A stretch of DNA of 64,000 nt, from contig JAHRBS010000012.1 in assembly GCA_024305745.1 (NCBI GenBank), forward strand, positions 2,361,001-2,425,000. Reading direction: 5' to 3'. The translations under genes were made by a program, and so were the position numbers. A model generated the notes under the pieces. That model was not told the origin of the DNA. It did no database searches and was given only the letters and a program-made list of their open reading frames with translations. This DNA comes from Polyporus tsugae. Taxonomy: Eukaryota; Basidiomycota; Agaricomycetes; Polyporales; Polyporaceae. Positions 33,001 through 45,577 of the stretch are shown here, one piece after another (positions within the stretch are counted from its first letter, which is position 1; each line of letters begins with the position of its first letter).

Positions 33001-36000
33001 GGCGATCCTCGCGTATGAGCGGCGAGTGCAGAGCGAGATTCCTATACGCCGAGCTCTAATTTGGACTTGAATGAACACCATGGAACGGCCAGGACCACGG
33101 AAGTTTGAACAAGCTGCAGCACAGTTACCGAACCGAACCCAGAACGTCAGATTTCGATGAATTAGGACCTGCAGAATTTAGATGCTTACCTGCCTCCCAG
33201 GATTCGAAGCGTTTGAAACGTCACATGAATGAATGCGTACACGCTCTTCCATCGCCCCAACTGTCCACTCACCCCAGTGTCCATGTCTATGAGCTTCACA
33301 GCCTTTCGAACATCCTCTCGATGTGCCACAGGGAGCGTAAGAGGTGCACCGCGTCCTGCGCCGAGGTAACTTGCATGATCATCGATGCTGCGATGCCTCT
33401 CGGACTATGCACGAACTTGACCTGTAACCGTCGCACGAAACCCTGTCAGATGAAGCCTCCTCCGCCGGCATGTAATGACTGAGTGAAGAAGCACGAAACT
33501 CCTTGCAACTCACCGGCCCCCATAATTCCGGTCACTAACAGTCATATAGCCTCCATCCAACCCAAATCGAACCCCGCTTCCTCCCTTTTCCGTGCGAGAG
33601 CGTCCTCTCGGAGCCGTTCTTCAGGACCTTGCGGCCTACAGAAATGGATGCAGGACATTGAACATATGCAAGTCAGTACTCGCGAACGCCATGCGCCTTC
33701 AGAAAAGTGAATCTGGCACGACAGGCGCGTGGCGCACCGCGACCCGTCAGCGCGAAGCACGTCCATCTCCTCGCTGCCGAACAAGAAGCAAGCGCACGCG
33801 TCCTGCAGCTGGCCAGCTGCAGCACTTCCAGGGCGGTATTAGTCTTGAGGACAGACGCAGAGGGGGCGCCTCGTCTGGCTTTGACCTGGCGATTTCTGTA
33901 TCAGAGGAAGCGCTGCTCGAGCACCAAGAGCCGTGTTCGGGGCGTGTTCTCGTTGCCAGGGTACGCGCAGAACCCAGCGCATCGAAGCAGAAGGAGGTTG
34001 CTAGCTCCTGAAAACACGGGTCGCTAATAAGCGCGACCGTGAAACCCGACAGCAGGATATAGAGACTTCATGCCAATGCTCGTAAGCAACCCCAGGTTAA
34101 ACTGCGCCTCAGCACCCGTGAGGTTCGAGATGAGATGAGGCGCACGAACCTAATCGCACCGCACGGGTTGATCAGGGAGCCCCCCAGTTCCGCGCGCCCC
34201 GCCGCATCTCTCACGCGAGATAACCTCCGTCCTTGTCAGTGCGCGCCCCGCTAGCGGACTGCGCGACTCCTCCGCGACAGCACCTCGCACCTCCGGATCT
34301 TGAGCTTCGCGCTGAATCCAGTATTGTGTGCTCTTCACCTACGTCAGCCGCGCGACGTCACCGTTCGCGGCAGCTGGAACCTTCAAGCAATCTCCCTTCC
34401 CGGAAAGGATCGCCTGATCGGCGTTGGACGAACGCCACAACGCCGGTGTACCATAACGCCGCAAGAAAGGGAACGCAAAGAACTGCGGGGAACTTAGTCT
34501 CGAGCGGATCAGGGTCCACAGAACACCTGCAGCGTTACGGCGGCGCTGCAGCAGTCAACGGAGGTCGCGAGGCCAATCAGCACTGAAGGTGAACGGTCAT
34601 CGACTATGCATGGACGACATAACGGCGCACTCTCTGAGGTGCGGGGAATCTGCATCACCTTACCAAGTACGCGCGGGAGGGTGGACAGAGCCCTACCTGC
34701 ATGACACGTTCGGCGGAGGACGGGCCCTCTTTTTGCATGCATGGAGGCACCGGCAGGCCCCTGGAAAACGCCGCGCGCTACGCGATCCTCACTCTCGGAT
34801 AGATCTCTAACTAACCTGCTCATTTATCGCCTTGTGCGGGACGTAAAAGCCTCGCGCGTCAATGGCCGGGAGCAGGACGACCGTATGTACCACAAAGCCA
34901 CGCCTGCTGCACCTTCAGCCCAATAAGGCAGCCAGTCCTCCTCCGCGGTAGTCCAAGTTATTAACAGGCCTAGAGAAGAGAAGGGGATGCCTCTGTCGTC
35001 CAAAGGTGCGGGCTTATGGCCTGTTCAAGCTCTCACGGCGGTAGGGCTGTGAACTGCCCGAGCGCGATTCAATGCTCGAGACGAAATGAAGCCCGGGATA
35101 GAAGACTGAGGGAGCGAAGCGCGGACACGCACCGGGCCGCAACTCAATCAATGCCTGATTTGAGGTTCGCCTTCTCGACGATGCGCTGTTTCCATTGTAG
35201 GGTATTTCTGCATTCCAATGATGAGCAGCGGATTCTGCAAGCCAAGAATCTAAGATAAACCCACAGTTGAGGAACGAGATCACACGTTGTTACACGACTG
35301 TGGGCACCATCCCTCTGGCCACGTACGGGAAGAAAGCTCCAACTCGTGTGCATAGTAGGGCACATAGTGGACCGACACACACGAGCGTGTTGGGAGCGTG
35401 GCTGCGTGATATCTCGAATGCCGTGTCCTTCCATGTTCCATTCATTATGCCAGGCCAGCTTCCCGTCGGTTACCGCAGGAATCGGGCCCTGAGTGGCCCG
35501 GACGTGACCGATAGAGGACGCTGTGAGGATCGTCTTGTTATGGGCAACGGCAGGTACCGTGGAGAATAGTTCTGGTTGGATCGAAGCGTGCTTGTGCGCT
35601 AACCTTGCTATTATCTGGCGGGTGCTGAAGCAAGAATAGCTCAGGCCCTATCGCATCGTATCGCATGAATTATTGAGAACGACTGACCTCAAGACATGCC
35701 ACAAAGGTACACCGGTAGATGGCCCGAGGGAATCACCTGTGAGGTCGTGTTGGGGGCAACATCCGGCATTCACCGGGAGTGCTATGCACCGCACGATGAA
35801 CAATGACGGTGGGTTGAGCATCCTGTGTCGATGCGCATGACATCCCCTTCTATGAGCGTTCTGAGATGCGCACCACGCTAGGCAGTGCACGACACGAGTA
35901 TACCTACCGACGCTAGAAGACTTATATGAGGAGCAACCACGGGAATCTACCGCCTATGGAAAGCGGTGCGCACGATGACCGTTTGTCTCAGGGTAGGCGT

Positions 36001-38016
36001 GCACAACCAATAATCGCCATTAAATGAGACACTAGCGATGTTTGACGGGAGTGGAAAGTCTACGATGTTTATTTAGTCTGAGGGAAGCGAGAGGACTGAA
36101 TAAGCAGGCAGTGAAAATTTGCTGACCAACAACGTTCTCGAGGTCCGGTAGTAGTTCGACGGTCGCCCTAAAACATCGGGGCTCGCAATGTAACCTGTAA
36201 CTCTTTCCTGGATTCCCATCGGAGACCTAAAGTGCAGGCAGGCAAGAAGATTCGGTCTATAATTCCTTAGACGAGTCTAATACACTCACCATGCGCTCGT
36301 CGAATTGGATGCTTGTGAAAGTCTCAAGACCAACGTGCACAGATGAGTCCCATGAGACACTACGCACTGCAGGGCCACATGCCGTTTAGGAGGAATCAGT
36401 ACTCACCAGCAGACCGGCATTCGGAGTTAGAAGAGGACATTCACAACACGAGGCACGTCGAAATATGCTCCCCCCTGGTAGCTCGCGATCGCGACCCAAC
36501 AGGCCGAAAACGTCGGAAACGTTATGCTTTCCACTTGGAGCCTTTATTAAGTATTTATTGATTCTAGAAAAGCAACTGGGCGACGAACTGGTTTCCTTTC
36601 GGGTGGTCACGTCCGTACGTAGCGGTGGATTTGCTTCATGTAGACGCCAGTCCTCGAACATCGGACGGTGCTCTAGATGCGCATATATTCACTCTTCTAT
36701 GTGATAGAGTGGAGAAGCAGTCGTTGACGCACTGTGAATCACGGAAGATGTGTTAGGAGCAGATCCAACAAGACGCCAAATTCGAAGAATCCCTTCCAAG
36801 CACTTGGACGGAAAATAGCACCTGAAAAACTTGCCTCTGGATAACTCGCTCATATCAATACGCATATATGACGTTGTCGGCCCCTCGCAAGGGGTGTCGG
36901 CGACGGGGAATGTGGAAGTTGGGATGAGAGAACAACTTGGAGGTCCAAATGGGCGGAAGAGTCGGGAGTGACACGTGGGAGGCCGCTCGGGTGATCCCGG
37001 CGGAGTTACACAGGTATGCGGCGGCACCCGGCGACTTCAAGTTGCTACATACAGTCAATGTCATCTACCATCGGTTCTGGTAGTAGCAACTTGTTTAACC
37101 TCCGACTTGGCGGGAATACCAAGCGTTGTTTGTGAGATCTATTATATTATTCATTCCGCCCACAAATCTCGGCTAACCTGCAGCTTTAGCGGCGTTCTCT
37201 GTCTGCATAACACATCAAACACCACGGATACATAATTGCCTAGTGTGAGCGAGCCTCGACCGAGTCCTACACCTCACAAGTAACAAAACATAAAAGTGTT
37301 ATAAGACACTCAGTAAGTCTCAGTTTTCAAACCAAGTTATTGGCTTATAGTTCGGCGACGACACAACGCGCGTTGCTTAGACTGATGACGTTTTTACTAC
37401 CAGAAACTCCTTGGATGTTGACGAAGTCCAAGACATCATTCGCAACCTCCTGCATCATACGTCGCTGACCCGCAACTACTAGTTATGATACTCATCTCCT
37501 TTGCGCTCATACTGATGTAAAGGTTTGTCGGGCTGTTTTCCTCACGGGATTGTCGATGGCTTGCTTTCTCAGTCTGCTCTTCAGCTGATACAGTCCTCAA
37601 GAGCAAGACTCATTCCCATCAATCTCACATTTGGTGACACTTAATTACAGCACACATGAACGCTATCTTCGCCCAGCCCTCCGACGGACCACGCTTCAAC
37701 TATAAGCGCCTAAGCGTCGCACAGGACAAATCGTGCTCCGAACGAAAGCGATGCTATCCAATCTCACGCTTAACCTTTGTCTCCTTGTGGGTACATTCTT
37801 GCCTGGCCAAAAGCCCCCGCTTTGCCGCTGACCACAAGCTCCGTCATATTATGAACACTTCGAGCCATGGAATATCGCTCAACCACAGCCTCGCTTTCTC
37901 TCCCGTCCACCCTTTTAAACCACCCCCTTCTCCCAATTTCCTTCTCCCTTCTCCCAAACACCCATCAAACATCCACAGACTTCTCACCATTCCAACCCCT
38001 ACAACGATCTTCACCG
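30064..38016. other. Gene-poor stretch of about 8 kb, nothing recognised
   Basis: All ORFs here are short, lie on both strands and overlap one another without a recognisable domain. I saw no transposon termini, LTR pair or tRNA. The left end must contain the promoter of the methyltransferase gene and the right end that of the zinc-finger gene; a pyrimidine-rich segment at about 37,900-38,010 is a plausible 5' leader of the latter. Confidence 0.4.
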
Positions 38017-40331
38017 ATGACCACTTCCCCCGCCTCTCCGACCTCCACCGGCACGATCACGGACATGGAGCTTGTCGAATACACCTTTGCGAGATGGGTA
38101 TACATCGACAAGTGCTATTATTTTGTGGACGCGTACGGCAATCCCGCTCCTAATATCAAGACTGTCGTAAGCACCTTGGGGAGTGAGGTGGCTTGTATTC
38201 GCGCCCTCATTCTGCATGGACAGTGCGTTCGCTTTTGTATTCTAAACTGTTTCCATCTAATTCAGGATCTTATAGTATGGCGGGCGGACGTCAGACACGC
38301 CACGCACGCGATCCCTCAAGGGTCGGCACGAATAGGTCGCGAGGTCCATCACCTCTCGAAGCGTTCAAGGAGGCGCTCCGGATCGGTCTCGCAGCTGCTG
38401 AAGACCCAATTGCCATCATGCCGCTCGATACTCCGACCCGACCCTGGGAGCGGATGTCGCAGTCTCTATCTTGGCTACCAGTTTCTCGCCCAGATCTGCC
38501 AGTCTTTATCCCGCGCCCTCTCTCCGCTTCAACGTGGGACACCGTAAATCCCTCTGGTAGTACCGTCAGCGGCACCGAGCTCATCCGCACCCCGCGACAG
38601 TTGTCGACTTTGCACGACAACCCTGGGGGCTGCGCGGACGAAGATCTCTCGGCCGTATGGAGATGCAGAGAAGCAGACATTCTATACAGGAACGGCGAAT
38701 GCACCGTATATCCTCGGCTACCGGAGATGAAGCCGTTTGTTGTGACCGGGTTGCCTGCGGTACATTCTCATGTTCTGTACCACCCTCAGCCCGACCCCAA
38801 GGCAGGACCGTTGCACACGACGGCTCGACCAACCTCCTCCAAGGACGTGAAGGACACACCCACGCTCCTGATCTGGAGTTGCGTACACGGAGATCTCTTC
38901 GTCCAGGCACCGAAACAAGTTCCGTTACTCCCTCCGATTAGTTCTTTCGGCTTTGTCTTCTCCCCAATCCCTTCTTCCTCTTCCTCCAATCTGCGCGATC
39001 GGCCCAGTCCGACTTCTCTCAAGCGATACACACCCATATGCCCAAGCCACGACTCTCGGTCACCTCCACCGGCCGCGGTCATGCACTCATCTCCAACACC
39101 CGCGCCGCGTTCCCAACCCATGTTCCCCTCTGGCCGTCCGCTTCCTCGCCAAAAGCAACGTCCAGTCTTTTCTTCGACTGCGCCATACCCCGCTCCTGGT
39201 AGGCTGCCCCCCCTCTCCCGGAGTTCCAGCCACAAGATGAACGAACGTCGGCCCACAGCCCTGTTCCCTGTTACCCGTGCAAGTGGACGTAATGTCCCCC
39301 ACGTCAGGCCAGTTTACTCATCGACTCTGTCACCCACTGCGCCGTCGCTTTCAGTGTTCCAACCTCGCCACGCCCCGAGGACCTCCAACGATGCACCTCG
39401 GCTGCGCACTCCCCAAACGGTCTCGGAGAAGAGGGTATGCAGTGACCTCACTCCCGGGACTTCCTCCGTGTCTACTCCAGGCCCTTCCATGAGCTCTTCC
39501 ACCGCTTCCTCGTCCCCGGCCACACCACCCGGCTCCGACGACTCGGACACCGCGCCCTGCGGTTTCGAGGACTGCGATGCCACTCTCACCCAAACCTCCT
39601 GGGAAAAGCACTACCACACGGTGCATGGCATATCAGAGAAAACGTGGGTAACAGACTCGCTCTGCCTGCACCCCGCCTGCCGGAAAGCCCAAGCGAAGGC
39701 CGTGGTCATGGCGACGCCGCGCAAACAGCCCAAGCTCACGATCGGCACCTGGCCGACGTACAAGCGCCACGTCAAGCAGATGCACTTCCCCAAGGGCCGC
39801 AAGTACCCGTGCACGTTTCCGGGGTGCACGTCCGCCCTCAGCCGCCCCGACGCGCTCCTCCGGCATGTCGAGAACAGGCACAAGGTGGTGCACGCGGGCA
39901 GGGAGCGCACTGGCAAGCGCACGAGCACTGAGCGGGCCGCAGACTCGGAGGAGGGGCCGGCGAGGAAGAAGGCGCGCGTGAGCACCTCTCCAACCAAGGT
40001 GGGGACCCCGCGTGCGAAGCCGTACGCGAAGAGGACGTTGGGCGTGCACGAGAAGAAGGCGTCGCTAGCCCCCGCAAGTTCGACAGCGTCTCAGAAGGGC
40101 AAGGAGGTCGCGAGGGGCGGCGATAGCAAGGAGAATCGGAATCCAAGCTTTGCGAGCGAGGCATCCACAGCGGGCCCCTCTACGATCAGGATTGTCGACT
40201 CCGAGGACGTGGACATGGTCGACGATGAAGACGAGAAGATGGCTCAATCCGAAGATGAGTACGACGACGAGTGGCCGCAAGGCGACATCATCGAGGACGA
40301 AATGAACTTCGACCCCGACAACTACGACTGA
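38017..40331 (+). CDS. Large C2H2 zinc-finger protein
   Basis: Proposed exons are 38017-38222 and 38276-40331, joined by a 53-base GT-AG intron, giving 753 residues. The first exon encodes a conserved-looking segment (EYTFARWVYIDKCYYFVDAY). The middle is Ser/Pro-rich and probably disordered. Zinc-finger segments lie at about residues 496-518 (CGFEDCDATLTQTSWEKHYH), about 531-570 (a longer C...C...H...H unit starting CLHPACRK) and about 579-605 (YPCTFPGCTSALSR, ending HVENRH). A basic stretch and a very acidic C-terminus (EDVDMVDDEDEKMAQSEDE) follow. This suits a transcription regulator. An ATG at 38065 is an alternative start. Confidence 0.78.
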
Positions 40332-41207
40332 GTCCCACGTACGAAGATTACATTTTGGACACGGAAGGGACTTCTATTGACGATTTACATGATATGGTCA
40401 CATCCACGCAACATATATTGGCACCTTTCTCATATCTACCACTATGACGCTATGCTCTATGCACCATATGCCCTGTACGCCTCGCTCTGCCTTTTTTTTT
40501 TTTTTACCACGCCTCCACTGTACCCAACCTAGGCCTGTATCCTACCATCCTACTATGCTGCTTTCAAGTTCTCCATGTAGTAGTTATCCTGTGGTACTTA
40601 TCCACGATTAATTGTCCGCTTGCCCTCCAAGCATTCGGATGTCGACGTTAACTGTGGCATCATAGGTCATGATCAAGTGCCTTGACGAGTTAATCACGAC
40701 TGGGATTGTTATTGGCTGAAGACGAGATCAACGTGGATGTCACCTAATAGTAATCAAGTGGTTAACAACTCCGAGTCGTTGAAGTTCACGCGGCTCAGCG
40801 CTCTTGCGGCTGTGCTGGTGGTCGACTCATGTTGAGCGATGAGTCATGACCTCTCTGCCCTCCGACATCTCTCTACATCTCTCTTACCTCTCTGTGCATG
40901 ATCTCTGTCAGGTCTAACTTGTATCTCGTGCTGCTCGCGCGTTGTTCCTCGCCCAATAGACTGTACCATCAAGCTGCGATCTATCATGGTCTTGTAAAAC
41001 CTCGTATTTCGATGGTGGCCGCGATCGCTACTGGAAGAGCGTGGTTATCTTGGATTGGACATTGGAAGGATCTTTGTAGACGGTGGTGCGTATTGGAAGG
41101 ATCTTTGTAGACGGTGGTGCGTATTGGAAGGCAACTGGGCTGCGCGCGTGGGTGTGTGCATGAAGGAGGATATCAACGAACGGGCAAAGGTGCAGTAGTA
41201 AGCTTCA
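40332..41207. other. Intergenic stretch with poly-T tract and small tandem repeat
   Basis: It includes the 3' flank of the zinc-finger gene, a run of T at about 40492-40505, a pyrimidine-rich segment at about 40855-40900, and the 31-base tandem repeat described separately. No gene was recognised. Confidence 0.45.
41061..41130. repeat. 31-base direct tandem repeat, 2.3 copies
   Basis: The unit starting ATTGGAAGGATCTTTGTAGA at 41061 recurs exactly at 41092 and begins again at 41123 for eight bases. Confidence 0.9.
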
Positions 41208-41850
41208 TTGTCGATCTCCACTGTGCGCGCGCAGGACGCGTTCAAGAGCTTCACCGTTTCACCGCACACAAAGCGTGCGAGGGAGGCGAATATACTCACG
41301 CTCGCGCCTGCTGGCGCGTGGCAGCCCCAGCTGGCATGTTTCACCGCCGGCACGTCCGCTCACATCGCGTCTCCTCCCGCACGAATTCATGCTACAGTCA
41401 GCGCGGTTCTCTCCGGATGCCAGACACCTGGCTGCCCTAAGCGTACATGGGTTGTTATGTCTCGTCTGGGACTTCGCACGCGCCGAGACGGGCACGCTCT
41501 TCGCCAGCGTCTTCGTCGTAACGATCAATAGGCTTCCCCACCCGCTCGAGACACCCTTCGCTGAGATGGACAGGACATATGTGTCGCAAACGAGCATCGT
41601 GCGGGATGCCACAGTGGCGTGCCTACGCGACTTCTCGACCCACGGCCATCTCCCAGTGGGCTGGCTGCGCGGGCAAGGCGGTATCGTTCAATGGGATGCA
41701 GATGACCCAGACCACGCTGTGGCTCGTGTGGAACGTTAGGGTGCTCGCGTATGTGGTGAGCATGCGGGCGCAGGGGGAGAGTGTGGAAGGGGTTTTGAAT
41801 GGTGAGTGTATGCGTCGTTGTGAGACAATAGGAAAAAGAGGATTCTGACG
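41208..41850 (+). pseudogene. Possible decayed gene with a WD40-like segment
   Basis: Coding-looking segments occur one after another in different frames. One frame reads DAFKSFTVSPHTKRAREANI, then the next frame reads SARFSPDARHLAALSVHG and VWDFARAETGTLFASVFVV, then a third reads WNVRVLAYVVSMRAQG. No intron signals explain the first switch near 41,400. The FSPDARHLAALS-VWDF pattern resembles a WD40 blade. Decay of a once longer gene is the simplest reading, but a gene with misplaced introns is possible. Confidence 0.25.
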
Positions 41851-42977
41851 AGTAATTGACTATAGGGACAACGTCGGTCTGCGGCTCGGTCTATTGTTTT
41901 TCACACCGGGGTTGTGAGTGGTATCATATACTATGTGTAGATTCAGGTAATGTAAGAACAGCAATGTTGAGGCGATACGCCCCAGAGGCGCTCTCTGTTC
42001 CTTCAACAGGGTGAGCTGTTACTCGGAACGCACCCGGGCCCGACGCATGGAGAACAGGAATGAAAGAAACAAAACAAACAGGTATTCAGCAGTGACAAGG
42101 TTTTTGCTAACACCATGGGGTTAGACTACCCAAGAGGTCTTCAAACGCTCCTTGCGGCTTTTAGCCACTCCGTTTGTATGTTAGTCTGTGCCACTCCAAC
42201 AAATGGACATTAGTTTGCAGGACCGTATAACAGCAGAATGGGATGCAGCCCAGGATCAGCGTGTTCTCCCCCTCCTGCGTAACTCCATGCTGCACTTATC
42301 CTTCATGCTTGACCCGTCATTTGGGTTCTGTCGCCACTCGTCCGCTCTCCCGCTCGCTGAAGCCCTATGGTCCATCTCCTTTCCCCGAGTCCGCTGACTT
42401 CTGTGACCGGTGAGACTCCTTTGACTTGAAACCCATGCGCGTTCTCTGACGGTTCGTTTGCCCTTCGGTTCGCAGACACATTGCCTCAATGACCTCCTCG
42501 AAGGCAACGACGACGTCAGGCAATTCTCGCAGTGTGGCAACCTCGACGACCACACTGTTGTTCCTCGACCACTGAATGTCTCAGATCCTAGGTATATCTT
42601 CATGCCTCTATTCTATTTGCCTGGACCATAACTTCTCCCCCACCCCAGGATGCTCAGAACCTTCTGGAGGAGATTCAGCACGGGGATGTGAGGTGCAAAG
42701 GCACGTGTCTTGTCCCGAATCCTCCCTCCCGCTTTCATATTGATCTTCATTTGCGCGCTCATGCTGACTTACCTTCCCTTATCAGTATCTCGCTCCACCG
42801 TGCAGCGACCATCGAGGCCTCTGCGCACTCGTATCCCGTCGCGTCGAACTCCAGCCACGGGCAGGCACGGAAGTTCACGCGTCGCGGGCAGCCGAAGCCC
42901 AGGGAGAGAGAGTTCGATCCCGCCGAAGACACCCCCACCACCGCCGCAAACGCGATGGTAAGGGAATCTGCAAGAAG
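41851..42977. other. Stretch with weak coding signals, no confident gene
   Basis: It contains repeat copy B and short ORFs. A possible spliced reading (THCLNDLLEGNDDVRQFSQC at about 42477-42540) follows a GTGAGA donor near 42414, but its frame could not be tied to a start codon. The right end may include an upstream exon of the gene at 42978. Confidence 0.3.
42354..42375 (+). repeat. Dispersed 22-base identical repeat, copy B
   Basis: Identical to 9673-9694 and 56932-56953. An ATGCTTGACCC at 42305-42315, also found at the third site, precedes it. Both readings AEALWSI and SLKPYGP are possible. In the SLKPYGP frame the reading can be continued through a possible intron at about 42414-42476. 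Confidence 0.85.
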
Positions 42978-43655
42978 ATGTTTCATGCCGGGGAGTGGAT
43001 GGCTCACGTTACAACCGGTGAGCACCTAGTGGAGATGCATGCCACTCGGGACAAGACGGGCCAAGTGCAGTGCCTCTGGAAGGGTTGCACGGCCCGCCTG
43101 ATGCCCGGCAATATGAGCAAGCACGTGGGCACGTACGAGTTCCACTGCAAGCACTGCGGGAGGACCGCACGAGGGGACTCGTACACCGAGACGCACGGGC
43201 TCGCCCGTGACTCTCGGATGAGGCCCTCTCAGGCCTCTGCGACGACATCGGCGTCGGAGAGCCCTGTGTGGACACCGTCGGGTTCATCCATGTCGAGCCG
43301 TCACTCGCACCGATATTCACCATACCATCGCTCCTCCGCGTCCTCCTCCAAATGTGCGCTGCAGGTCTTTCCTTACTTAGCGAAGTCTATCGGACGTCGC
43401 CTACACCAGCTCGACCGCGATCCTTTGCCCACCTCTGTGGCAGCATGTCCTTCCTCCGAGCCATCCGTCTTCAACTTCAAGCCTCTCCCCATCCTCCGAC
43501 CTCAGCCGATTCGACCGCTTCGACTGGACACCTTCGACCTGTTCTCGCCGCCTCTGCTCGTCCCCAACGCCCCCCCAGTGCCCTCTCCGCCGACCGCAGG
43601 GCCAGCGCCATCCCCTCTCGAGGAGTCCCGCGGCCACCGGGCCCGGCGGTCTTGA
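42978..43655 (+). CDS. Zinc-binding protein with a C2H2/C2HC-like motif, 5' end uncertain
   Basis: 225 residues from the ATG at 42978. The frame is open upstream (DGKGICKKMFHAGEW), so the start may be earlier or in an upstream exon. Cys/His residues are spaced like a fungal zinc finger: CLWKGC at 32-37, MSKHVGTYEFHCKHC ending at residue 60, then a following His in ETHG. The rest is Ser/Pro-rich and disordered. A segment at 43195-43340 is repeated at 43741-43885, just beyond the stop codon. The Cys/His pattern recalls the gene at 38017-40331, and they may belong to one family. Confidence 0.5.
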   Translation: MFHAGEWMAHVTTGEHLVEMHATRDKTGQVQCLWKGCTARLMPGNMSKHVGTYEFHCKHCGRTARGDSYTETHGLARDSRMRPSQASATTSASESPVWTPSGSSMSSRHSHRYSPYHRSSASSSKCALQVFPYLAKSIGRRLHQLDRDPLPTSVAACPSSEPSVFNFKPLPILRPQPIRPLRLDTFDLFSPPLLVPNAPPVPSPPTAGPAPSPLEESRGHRARRS

Positions 43656-43740
43656 ATGTATTCTCCGTCAACATGTCCGATTTCTATCACCTTATCGCCG
43701 GCACGACTGACTTCGACGGCTCGTTCGTCGGTGAACGAAT

Positions 43741-43885
43741 CGCACGGACTCACCCGCGACTGCCCGATGAGGCCCCCTCAAACCTCTCTAACGACGTCGG
43801 CGGCGGAGAGCCTTGCGTGGTCGCCGTCGGGTTCGACCATGTGCACTCCAGGACCTTCCTCTACATCCTACACCCGGCCCTTCCG
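43741..43885 (+). repeat. Partial duplicate of the zinc-binding gene segment 43195-43340
   Basis: The reading ESHGLTRDCPMRPPQTSLTT with SAAESLAWSPSGS parallels ETHGLARDSRMRPSQASATT with SASESPVWTPSGS in the gene just upstream, and the DNA is about 75 percent identical by eye. The duplicated copy lies in a 149-residue frame (43656-44105) that has no finger. Confidence 0.7.
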
Positions 43886-44264
43886 CGACTCCCACGAAGA
43901 CCCGCTCCCTTACCGTCGTCCTAGTAGTGGTATTGAGGTGCACGTGAGGAGCCCGCACCCAGGTATTTCGCGCAAAGGACTACTGAGTCGAAACAAGCCT
44001 CCTCTGGGGACCGGGCAGCCTCGCATTGTCCTTCATCTTACGCTCAACCACACCGCTACCACTTCACCACCTCCCACCTCTACGTTCCACCATGCGTCCC
44101 CATAAGAAAGTGAAAATCGACCAATCAATTCCATACCCCCCCGTTGAATCAGCTGGCCAATGTCAGCGCGTGGGCCAAGTCCGTCAAGTCGCGATCGCAG
44201 GCTCGGCAGCTGGTCCCAATCACCGCCTGGGTCCCGACCTCGTGCTCCACACAAGAGGATCAAG

Positions 44265-44560
44265 ATGCTAGAAGAGATGCCTTTAGACATCCTATACGAG
44301 GTACGCAGTGTCTTTTCGCCATGATTCTCTCAGCTGCTGAGTACGTCGCGTCTCGCCACGGTGGCCCAGATCTGCACCCGTGCAACCTACTCGCCCTCGC
44401 TCGGACCAGCAAGGGGCTTCGCACGGTCCTTACGCAACGTAATCGTGCCCTTCGTATGGAGGGCGTCGCGTGCGTTGGTAGGGCTCCTCGACCCGGCCAA
44501 CGAGCGTGCTGTTCAGCAACCACTGCCATGTGAGACTCGCCACCGCTATTCTGCACGCGC
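44265..44560 (+). pseudogene. F-box gene fragment with frameshift
   Basis: An ATG at 44265 begins MLEEMPLDILYE, the typical F-box opening, followed by a GTACGC donor. After an AG near 44368 the reading LHPCNLLALARTSKGLRTVL continues the F-box, but the expected tryptophan segment (VPFVWRASRAL) lies in the next frame, so one base has been lost or gained near 44,445. No intact leucine-rich remainder was found. Confidence 0.55.
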
Positions 44561-44879
44561 AACCGTTCCCTCCAGCTCATCCACCCGTCTGTTCTCTAGG
44601 GATGTGGGAAGGCTGCTGGAAACTATCGGATCCTCTGGCCCGTTCGGTACTGCCCGAGTTGCAAGGAGACCAAGTGAGCACCACTCACACCGCTCAGGTC
44701 CTTCGTCGCGGCGAAAAATGGAGGGGCTCTGCGCTCGATGCATTGGCCGCTGGCACGATGGTGTTCTCGTCTGCGACGCGGTCCGGGCGGTTGTTCGAGT
44801 CGGCGAGAGACACCATACGACTCCCTGTGGGGTACCGCACGACGGCTCACCGACGGCACGAAAGAATCGCATCGCCGGA

Positions 44880-45577
44880 GGACGCAGGCGAGCAGTGGAA
44901 AGCTGCGGACAGGGTACGAGCGGACTTTCGTCATTGAGTGGTGGTGACAATGACGGCAGTCCACATTGTTTGCCAGTGGACGGGGAACGGAAACGTGAGC
45001 CGCGGAAGTGGCATTCCGGCGGGCAATGGGCGATTCTCGGCTTAGGAATACTAAGACGAAAATGTGCATTACCTACTAAAATACGGGACTGTACTACTCA
45101 CCTTACTTATACATGATTCATTAAACATCCTATCCTGCGAGCGCAGGGCTTCCAAACAGAAAGCTGAGAACGTCCGAGCCGTGGAATGCCATCTGCTCAG
45201 GGCTTTCCGGAACAGCGGAAGGTTCGTCCATGCCGAAACGTGGGTTTTGAGTAGAATCCGGGCCCCGAGGATCAAACCGCTCAGCATGCAGCAAATTGTC
45301 TGTCGAGCGGGGAAGATGAGTTCGGCGTGACTGTATGCGCGGAGGACGCGAGTTGCACACCTTCAAGTTGCATCGGTGTCCGCAGTCGAGGAATGGCTGG
45401 CGCGGCTGGTCGGTTGTGGATGTGAGTCGCAGAGAAGTGGTCGGAGAGTTGCGAGAGAGCCGGTGGGTGGAGGCCCGGAGGATTTATGTTTCTAAAAAAG
45501 CGGCATATCAAGCGATATATGATGAAGTAACCGAACAAGGGAGGACGAGAAGGACGGAAAAAGACCGGGCCGGTGGT
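44880..45577 (-). repeat. Inverted segmental duplication, left arm
   Basis: On the minus strand this stretch aligns along its length with 53628-54352 on the plus strand, at about 80 percent identity by eye with small indels. Landmarks in both arms are AGAAACATAAATCCTCCGGG, a conserved 33-codon reading (MDEPSAVPE, later FHGSDV and LFGSPALAG then stop), CAGTCCCGTATTTTAGTAGG and a GTGGACTGCCGTCA segment. Confidence 0.85.

Noticed and set aside
41061..41130. CRISPR-like array
   Set aside because: Only two direct copies with no spacers; it is a simple tandem duplication in a fungal genome.
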